NCBI GenBank assembly: GCA_937902315.1 | Contig: CALGUG010000009.1 | Coordinates: 62,001-126,000, forward strand | Direction of reading: 5' to 3' | DNA length: 64,000 nucleotides | Source: an uncultured Chloroflexales bacterium | GTDB lineage: Bacteria > Chloroflexota > Chloroflexia > Chloroflexales > Chloroflexaceae | Shown here: positions 58,904 through 64,000 of the stretch, one piece after another | Numbering within the stretch: the stretch's first letter is position 1 | Layout of the letters: each line of letters starts with the position of its first letter | Notes under the pieces: generated by a model | Told to the model about the DNA's origin: nothing | The model's input: the letters and a program-made list of their open reading frames with translations, nothing else | The model's database searches: none | Translations under genes and position numbers: made by a program

Positions 58904-59542
58904 ATGGCGATCTCAACCATCTTGTTCGATCTCGACGATACGCTTTACCCCGCTTCATCAGGTATGGGTGACCATGTCAATACACGCATCACCGAGTATG
59001 TTCATCGGGTGGTCGGCGGCACCTATGAAGAGGCGCAGGCGATGCGTTATCACTATTATCACGAGTATGGAACTTCGTTGCATGGCCTTATGAAGCTCCA
59101 TAACATCGACCCCGACGATTACTTGGCCTATGTACACCCTGAATCGGCCGATAGCTTGATTCAGCCCGACCCCAAGCTGGCCGAGCTGTTGCGAACCTTC
59201 GCTGTCGACAAGCACATTTTCACCAATTCGCCCATCGAATACGCGCGGCGAGTCTTGGCCAACATCGGGATCGCTGATCAGTTCGGCGAGATCTTCGATA
59301 TTCGGCGCTGCGACCTCGTGCCCAAGCCGATAATGCAGAGCTATCAGCTTGTGCTCGACACACTGCAGCAGCCAGCTGAAACGATCGCTTTTATCGAAGA
59401 TTCGGCCAAAAATCTGCTGCCTGCTAAGCAGCTCGGTATGACAACCGTGCTGATCACGCATGAGCCTGCTTCGCCCGTGGCCGATATTGTAGCGCCCGAT
59501 ATCTACAGTGCGCTCGAGCTGTTACGCGCTCATATCGCTTAG
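58904..59542 (+). CDS. HAD-superfamily phosphatase (pyrimidine 5'-nucleotidase/SDT1-like)
   Basis: This 212-residue HAD hydrolase has motif I FDLDDTLYPASSG (catalytic Asp pair at residues 9 and 11), motif II in FTNSP, Lys in VPKPIMQSYQL and motif IV in FIEDSAKNL. The 'LDDTLYP' opening and the helical cap are those of the yeast SDT1 / pyrimidine 5'-nucleotidase group, which removes phosphate from nucleotide monophosphates or small phosphates. AAGGA lies nine bases before the ATG. It has its own terminator. No nucleotide-metabolism neighbours are present. Confidence 0.9.
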   Translation: MAISTILFDLDDTLYPASSGMGDHVNTRITEYVHRVVGGTYEEAQAMRYHYYHEYGTSLHGLMKLHNIDPDDYLAYVHPESADSLIQPDPKLAELLRTFAVDKHIFTNSPIEYARRVLANIGIADQFGEIFDIRRCDLVPKPIMQSYQLVLDTLQQPAETIAFIEDSAKNLLPAKQLGMTTVLITHEPASPVADIVAPDIYSALELLRAHIA

Positions 59543-59568
59543 GCCCAATCTGCGTTCCGTATCAACAG

Positions 59569-59604
59569 AGAGATTTCGCGCAACATAGGCGGAATCTCTT
59601 TTGT
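59569..59604 (+). terminator. Intrinsic terminator of the HAD gene
   Basis: AGAGATTTCGC (59569-59579) pairs with GCGGAATCTCT (59589-59599), one G-T, then TTTTG. It begins 27 nt after the stop. Confidence 0.75.
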
Positions 59605-59704
59605 TTGGGGAACGGACGATAGCGTGTTCGGCCGATCGCTGCGCGAAGCCTTTGCCTGCGACGGGGCGCTGCAGCTTGTTGAGGTGTTGGAGAGAGTTTG
59701 GGCT

Positions 59705-59968
59705 TAGCATGCTTGGACTCCCTTCTCCCGCCCTGCGGGAGCTGTACATTAGCCACAAATCGACATACGGTCAGCGTTATCTGCCCTCACCCCCCCCGCC
59801 CCCCTCTTCCGCACTGCGGGCGAGGGGGGTGAATGCTCCCCGTTCTGTGCTCTCAAGGATAATTCCGCGATGGTATGCGAACGATTGTCTTTTGCTGCCG
59901 ACACGACTTTTGGATAATGCATAGCTCCTGCCAAGCAGGAGAGGGGCTGGGGATGAGGGCAGGAGCTA
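59705..59968. repeat. Compound GC-rich fold-back repeat (CCCTC...GAGGG type)
   Basis: It contains CTCCCGCCCTGCGGGAG (59728-59744), then GCCCTCACCCCCCCC with CTTCCGCACTGCGGGCGAGG (59781-59829). An inverted partner GAGGGGCTGGGGATGAGGGC lies at 59941-59960. Pieces of this kind are a widespread bacterial REP-like family. The outer arms could form a long hairpin. Confidence 0.55.
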
Positions 59969-60035
59969 CCAGCTGATAGCCGAAGGCGGACGCGCTAGAA
60001 GCCGAATGCGTGCTAGACGCCTCTCCGCCAGAATG
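59965..60035 (-). repeat. Interspersed GCGTCC element, copy 13 (inverted)
   Basis: The core is at 59976-59993 on the minus strand with GCCTTCGGC. The left arm TTCTGGCGGAGAGGCGTC is clear. It directly adjoins the GC-rich fold-back repeat. Confidence 0.72.
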
Positions 60036-60111
60036 TAAAAGCTCGCCAAGCGGATTGTGCTCTCTGGGCTAATGCCTCGCGTGTCTCGTATGGTGAATTT
60101 GAAAACCTGCT

Positions 60112-60402
60112 CTAGGAGCGGAAGAGTACTACCATAAAGATGATGTAGAGAGCGAGCGCTATCAGGCCGATGCTGTTAGCGAGCAGGACGCCGCCGGGCA
60201 ACAGTTTGCTGCGCATCAGGAACATGACGGTGAGACAGAGCCATACTAGGGGGTGGAACCAGCGCAGGACGATCAGTTGGAGGCCGCTCGTATCGGGCGT
60301 GATTTTGCTGTTGGGGATCACAAAGGCGTAGAGCAGAGCGACGATCAGGGCTAGGATGGCCCAGACGAGCCAAGGGAGGCCGAGAAACTTTTCCTCAAAC
60401 AT
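60112..60402 (-). CDS. Small hydrophobic membrane protein
   Basis: This 96-residue protein has three likely membrane spans: PWLVWAILALIVALLYAFVI, PLVWLCLTVMFLMRSKLL and VLLANSIGLIALALYIIFMVVLF. AGGAG lies about ten bases before the ATG at 60402. It is not recognised as a named family, but the length, composition and ribosome site support it. It is divergent from the radical SAM gene, so they share a 135-bp promoter region. Confidence 0.75.
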   Translation of the reverse strand: MFEEKFLGLPWLVWAILALIVALLYAFVIPNSKITPDTSGLQLIVLRWFHPLVWLCLTVMFLMRSKLLPGGVLLANSIGLIALALYIIFMVVLFRS

Positions 60403-60537
60403 AACGTGTTCGCTCCTGGAGAGATCAAGAAGGCTGGTTCTGGCTTCTAGAGCGGGAGTATACCATAGTTCCTGTTCGAAAAATGTGAGCGTGCTATACT
60501 GAGGAATGAGTACAAATGTTTTAGATTTGGAGCGACT

Positions 60538-61386
60538 ATGGACGTTGAGATAAAAGAAGCGCGCTCGATTTTGACGTCCCAGCGCAGCGGTTTTCTAGCT
60601 TCTGGACCGTATCCTTTCACCCATACGCTTGCGGCCTACACCGGCTGCGGCTTTGGAGCGACCACCTGCGGCTTGTACTGTTATGCCCAGTTTATGCCGA
60701 ATTGGGGCTTTCACTTTAACGATAAAACCTGGGGCAGCTTTGTACAGGCCAAACAGAATGCGCCCGAACTGCTCGCCAAAACCTTGAGCCAGATGTCGAG
60801 CGAGCGCCGACGCAGTCTGCGCATCTTTATGTCGTCGAGCACCGATCCCTATCAGCCGCTCGAAACAAAGTTCGGCCTGACGCGCGCATGTCTGGAGGTC
60901 TTTCGCGCTTTCGACGACCTCGATCTGCTGGTGATCCAAACCCGTTCGCCCACGGTGATGCGCGATTTTGACCTGATCGCAGAAATACCGTATGCTTGGC
61001 TTTCGATGACGATCGAGACCGATGACCAAGAGCTGTTGCGGAGCATGCGAGGCGGCCCGGCTTTAGCTAAGCGTTTCGAGGCGGTGCGCGAGGCCAATGC
61101 GCGCGGCATCGCCGCTCAGATCGCGGTGAGCCCGTGTTTGCCGTTTAGCGACGCCTTTGCGACCAAGCTGCTGCGTTCTGGCGCGAAGCGAATCGTTGTC
61201 GATACCTGTGTCGATGGAGATGGTTCGGGAGGCCAACGCACGGCCCGTAGCCTCTATCCCAGCTTTAATCCGGCTTGGCGCGACCGAGAGGCCCCTCGGC
61301 AGCTCTTTGAAGAACTACGCGCTTTGGGTGCGGATGTGGGCTGGAGCACCCAAGGCTTTTGTGGCATTCCACCTCGGACCCTGTAG
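60538..61386 (+). CDS. Radical SAM protein (SplB-like) with unusual cysteine spacing
   Basis: This 282-residue radical SAM/TIM-barrel protein has cysteines in YTGCGFGATTCGLYCYAQ, spaced C-x6-C-x3-C at residues 38, 45 and 49, rather than the canonical C-x3-C-x2-C. The rest of the fold is recognisable (SSSTDPYQPLE, VIQTRSPTVMRD, MTIETDDQELLR) and reads like the spore-photoproduct-lyase-related group. It should bind a [4Fe-4S] cluster and SAM. The reaction is unknown. GGAG lies five bases before the ATG. It is 15 nt upstream of the DUF2723 gene and co-transcribed with it. Confidence 0.85.
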   Translation: MDVEIKEARSILTSQRSGFLASGPYPFTHTLAAYTGCGFGATTCGLYCYAQFMPNWGFHFNDKTWGSFVQAKQNAPELLAKTLSQMSSERRRSLRIFMSSSTDPYQPLETKFGLTRACLEVFRAFDDLDLLVIQTRSPTVMRDFDLIAEIPYAWLSMTIETDDQELLRSMRGGPALAKRFEAVREANARGIAAQIAVSPCLPFSDAFATKLLRSGAKRIVVDTCVDGDGSGGQRTARSLYPSFNPAWRDREAPRQLFEELRALGADVGWSTQGFCGIPPRTL

Positions 61387-61401
61387 CTTTCGTGAGTGCG
61401 C

Positions 61402-62916
61402 ATGAAACGATGGATCCTCTCTGTTGCTGTGTTCGTTGCTTTTTTGGCTCTCTACACCTACACGGCCGCGCCAAGTGTGCTTTCGGGCGATTCGGCCGAG
61501 TTTCAGATGGCCGCCGTGCTGTTGGGCGTGCCGCACCCAACCACCTATCCTCTCTACATTTTGTTGGCTAAGCTCAACACCTTGATGTTGCCCTTCGGCG
61601 ATCTGGCTTGGCGCGTTACCATGCTCTCGGCGATCGCGGCGGCGGCGGCGCTGGGGCTTTTTCATGCTTTGCTTCAGCGGCTGAGCGGCTCGCGGCTGGC
61701 GGCTCTGCTGGCGACGCTCTTTTTGGGCTGCTCCCCGGGCCTTTGGAACGCGGCCACGGTCGCCGAAGTCTACGCCCTGTTGGTCTTGCTGCTGGTGAGC
61801 TTGGCCTGTCTGCTCTACCTTGATCAGCGCCGCTCCAAAGCCCGCGCGAGTCGCTACCTCTATCTCGCCAGCTTTGTAACTGCCTTGGGCTTTAGCTATC
61901 ACGGCCTGTTTGTGATCTGTGGCGTGCCGCTGTTCGTCGCCTATCTGCTGTGGCGCAGCCCGGTCTGGCGCACTGCTAAGCTGAGCGATCTGCTGCCGGA
62001 TTGGTCGTTTGAGGAGTGGTCGCGGCTGGTGCTGAGCTTCGCACTGGGCTTTCTGCCGCTGCTCTACCCGATCGTGCAGTACGCGCTGTATGGCCCCTTC
62101 AACGGCTGGGATTACGGCCTGCCGACCCACTACTTTTGGGGATCTCCTCAGAGCTGGGGCGAGCTGTTCGATCTGCTGGGCGGCGGTGTGGTGCGGCGCG
62201 GCATCTTTCGCATACCGAGCGCGGGCGAGGCAGGCGAGACCCTGCGCATGCTGAGCGAGCGCATGTGGTTTGAGTTTGGGCCGCTGGGCGTCTGGGTCGG
62301 TCTGGGCGGCGCGCTGGCGCTCTTTCAACGCCAGAAGCTGCTCTTCGCTGGCTCGCTGTGGGTGTTTCTGATCACGGCGCTCTACCTCTTTTTGCTAGGC
62401 CCTGCGGTTGCCGACGCGCCAGTCTTCACTCTGCCAATGCTGCTGCCTTGGTCTCTCTGGATCACCTTCGGCATGGCGGCGATCATCAAAGGTTTGCGCT
62501 TTCCACGGCGCTTCAAGGTGCGTTATGCGCGGCCCGCGCTTGTGTTGGTGCTCTTCGCCTTGACCTTGATCTGGTGCCAATCGCGCTACCCCTATTCGAA
62601 CAAAAATTGGCTGTGGCTTTTCCGCGACTTCGCTGAGACGACCCTAGCTCAGGTCGAGCCGAATGCGGTGATTATGACCCACTGGGAACAGGGCATGCTT
62701 TTGCAGTACCTTCATCTGGTCGAAAAGCAACGCCCCGATGTCTGGATCGATGTCAACGAGCCAGGCGATGACCCGTGGATGGAACGCGCTCAGCGGCGCT
62801 ATGCCGATCGACCGGTCTACTTTGTGGGCCGCACAACCACACTCGAGGCCGAGGGTTACCAAGCCGAGATCATCTTCGCGGCTGACTATGCCGATCTCTT
62901 TCGGGCTGTTCCATAA
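61402..62916 (+). CDS. DUF2723 family polytopic membrane protein (glycosyltransferase-C-like)
   Basis: The start is taken as the ATG at 61402; a GTG six bases upstream is also possible. The 505-residue membrane protein has about ten spans. The family's first periplasmic loop is YTAAPSVLSGDSAEFQMAAVLLGVPHPTTYPLYILLAKL, where Asp and Glu after the first span (GDSAEF) resemble the catalytic acid of GT-C glycosyltransferases. The C-terminal soluble part (VIMTHWEQGMLLQYLHLVEKQRPDVWIDVNEPGDDPW) is typical of DUF2723. Members are thought to transfer sugars from polyprenyl carriers, possibly onto proteins, though this is not settled. It is the last gene of a pair with the radical SAM gene. Confidence 0.88.
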   Translation: MKRWILSVAVFVAFLALYTYTAAPSVLSGDSAEFQMAAVLLGVPHPTTYPLYILLAKLNTLMLPFGDLAWRVTMLSAIAAAAALGLFHALLQRLSGSRLAALLATLFLGCSPGLWNAATVAEVYALLVLLLVSLACLLYLDQRRSKARASRYLYLASFVTALGFSYHGLFVICGVPLFVAYLLWRSPVWRTAKLSDLLPDWSFEEWSRLVLSFALGFLPLLYPIVQYALYGPFNGWDYGLPTHYFWGSPQSWGELFDLLGGGVVRRGIFRIPSAGEAGETLRMLSERMWFEFGPLGVWVGLGGALALFQRQKLLFAGSLWVFLITALYLFLLGPAVADAPVFTLPMLLPWSLWITFGMAAIIKGLRFPRRFKVRYARPALVLVLFALTLIWCQSRYPYSNKNWLWLFRDFAETTLAQVEPNAVIMTHWEQGMLLQYLHLVEKQRPDVWIDVNEPGDDPWMERAQRRYADRPVYFVGRTTTLEAEGYQAEIIFAADYADLFRAVP

Positions 62917-63063
62917 GTGATCGGAGCGCCTACTTCAAACCTGATAAAGCTGAACGCACGTTGTTAAAGCTCAACGGGAGCATTTCAGCCTCATCCAAAG
63001 CGCGAAACCGATAGATCCGTCCCTTGCCAAGCCTGCTATCTCGCTTTCTGATCGATGATTTGT

Positions 63064-63094
63064 TTGGCAAAGAGAAGCAAATAGCGTGTACAAT
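63064..63094 (+). promoter_or_regulatory. Weak candidate promoter of the GH36 gene
   Basis: TTGGCA (63064-63069) and TACAAT (63089-63094) are separated by 19 nt, slightly long. They lie 39 nt before the ATG. Confidence 0.3.
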
Positions 63095-63132
63095 AGTGGC
63101 GTTTGTGCCTGATTGATAACATCGAGGTTGAT

Positions 63133-64000
63133 ATGCCGATTCATGTTCAAGACCAAGGGTGGATTCTTGAAACCCGTTCGACGGGCTATGCGATTGGCCT
63201 AAACGAGATTGGCGTTGTAACCCATCGCTATTGGGGCGCGCGCCTGCCGTTTGTCGCCGATTATCCTGCGCCCGCTCCTGTTCAAGAGTGGGCAAGCTTT
63301 AATGGCTATCTCCATCGTACCAACGCGGAATATCCGCCCTACGGTGGTACTTCCTATACTGATCCGACCTTGAAGGTTAGCTTCGCCGACGGTGTGCGCG
63401 ACGTCGTTGTGCGCTTCGAGCGCGCCGAAGTCGACGGCGAGACTCTCTCGCTCTACCTGAAAGATGCGCACTACCCCTTCCAAGTTGTGCTGCACTACCG
63501 CGTCCACGCCGACTACGACCTGATCGAGCGTTGGGTCACGGTCAGCAACACCGGCAGCGATCCTATCAATATCGAGCGCATCTTCTCGGCTCAGTGGCAC
63601 CTGCCGACCAGCACCGAGCTCTACCGCTTCACCCACTTGAACGGGCGCTGGATCGACGAGACCCACATTCGTCGCGAGCCGCTGGTGCAGGGCATCAAGA
63701 CGATCGAGAGCCGCCGCATCGTCACCAGCCAGCACCACAACCCCTGGTTCGCGATCGATCGTGGCTCCGCCACCGAAGAGCAGGGCGAGGTTTGGTTCGG
63801 TGTCTTGGCTTGGAGCGGCAACTGGAAGCTGAACGCCGAGGTGACCGACTTCCTCTCGACGCGCGTCAATATCGGCATCAACGACTGGGACTTCACTTGG
63901 CGCCTCAATGCAGGCGAGAGCTTTAGCACGCCCAGCAGCTTTGCTGGCTACACCAAAGAGGGCTTTACGGGCGCGAGCCAACGTCTGCACGACTACATTC
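63133..64000 (+). CDS. Alpha-galactosidase (GH36), N-terminal part, runs off window
   Basis: An uninterrupted frame runs from the ATG at 63133 (GAGG six bases upstream) to the window end, giving 289 residues so far. It reads as the N-terminal beta-supersandwich domain of GH36 alpha-galactosidases: VTHRYWGARLP, FNGYLHRTNAEYPPYGGTSYTDPTLKVSF, YRVHADYDLIERWVTVSNTGSDPINIERIFSAQWHLP, ETHIRREPLVQGIKTIESRR, TSQHHNPWFAIDRG, GEVWFGVLAWSGNWKL. The catalytic TIM barrel would follow outside the window. There is no signal peptide, so it probably cleaves imported alpha-galactosides in the cytoplasm. Whether it belongs to a transporter operon cannot be seen. Confidence 0.9.
   Translation, partial: MPIHVQDQGWILETRSTGYAIGLNEIGVVTHRYWGARLPFVADYPAPAPVQEWASFNGYLHRTNAEYPPYGGTSYTDPTLKVSFADGVRDVVVRFERAEVDGETLSLYLKDAHYPFQVVLHYRVHADYDLIERWVTVSNTGSDPINIERIFSAQWHLPTSTELYRFTHLNGRWIDETHIRREPLVQGIKTIESRRIVTSQHHNPWFAIDRGSATEEQGEVWFGVLAWSGNWKLNAEVTDFLSTRVNIGINDWDFTWRLNAGESFSTPSSFAGYTKEGFTGASQRLHDYI

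Noticed and set aside
12578..59993. The 13-copy repeat as a CRISPR array
   Set aside because: Copies are kilobases apart and in both orientations, with no regular spacers and no cas genes.
61315..62328. 337-codon minus-strand frame opposite the DUF2723 gene
   Set aside because: It is Gln/Arg/Ala-rich low-complexity sequence, as produced by reading the complement of a Leu/Ala-rich membrane protein gene.
1..64000. tRNA or rRNA genes
   Set aside because: I found no T-loop/anticodon arrangement and no rRNA-like sequence in any intergenic stretch.

Overview
The window looks like a chromosomal segment of a Chloroflexota bacterium, probably class Chloroflexia (Herpetosiphon/Chloroflexus relatives). 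This is an inference from gene content and from recalled family traits: very large secreted TSP3/LamG and DUF11 proteins whose C-termini end in a short 'xxPxV-K' motif, VIT-VWA proteins, DUF4132 proteins, DUF2723 membrane proteins and an O-acetylhomoserine sulfhydrylase/CoA-binding pair. There is no rRNA or tRNA to confirm it. Most genes look GC-rich with GC at third positions. The gene-free stretches, the NYN gene and the two giant-protein regions look richer in A+T.

Layout. 1-3468: a three-gene plus-strand cluster (Rieske oxygenase with a frameshift, GcvT-like protein, monomeric sarcosine-oxidase-type flavoprotein) that fits demethylation of glycine betaine or another N-methyl compound. 3766-11916: one 2.7-kaa surface protein. 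13052-18401: glycogen synthase, a sugar-nucleotide epimerase and a VIT-VWA protein. 19051-22536: a cell-wall-type 5'-nucleotidase, a PadR regulator with a clear self-operator, and MobA. 22788-28088: an arabinose operon araB-araD-araA plus an AraM-type glycerol-1-phosphate dehydrogenase. 29068-32826: a DUF11-repeat secreted protein. 34049-38238: O-acetylhomoserine sulfhydrylase, CoA-binding protein and a molybdopterin oxidoreductase. 38637-42525: SDR, a small protein and a three-gene ABC-2 exporter. 42802-48103: a small protein followed by two paralogous DUF4132 proteins, the least understood operon here. 48416-62916: pyruvate-oxidase-like TPP enzyme, nitroreductase, MFS transporter, DsbA/FrnE protein, NYN nuclease-like protein, beta-propeller protein, two aldo/keto reductases, HAD phosphatase, radical SAM protein, DUF2723 protein. 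63133-end: the start of a GH36 alpha-galactosidase-like gene that runs off the window.

The most striking non-genic feature is an interspersed repeat. At least 13 copies of an 18-base core (GCGTCCGCCTACGGCTAC, with small variants) sit in a degenerate element of roughly 80-110 bp, on both strands and always between genes. A second family, about 100-210 bp with ATACCAAAT...ATTTGGTAT ends, carries a perfect hairpin in two copies. The two hairpins have unrelated arm sequences at the same place in the element, and two other copies lack a hairpin. The two hairpin-bearing copies lie between convergent genes, so they may serve as portable terminators.

Regulatory sites supported by sequence include a PadR promoter with two identical 12-bp palindromes, three 14-bp direct repeats at an exact 22-bp period upstream of the giant surface protein, and an orphan promoter-to-terminator unit at 53412-53515 that may make a small RNA of about 70 nt. 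Where I chose a start codon downstream of the longest open frame, the ribosome binding site is given.
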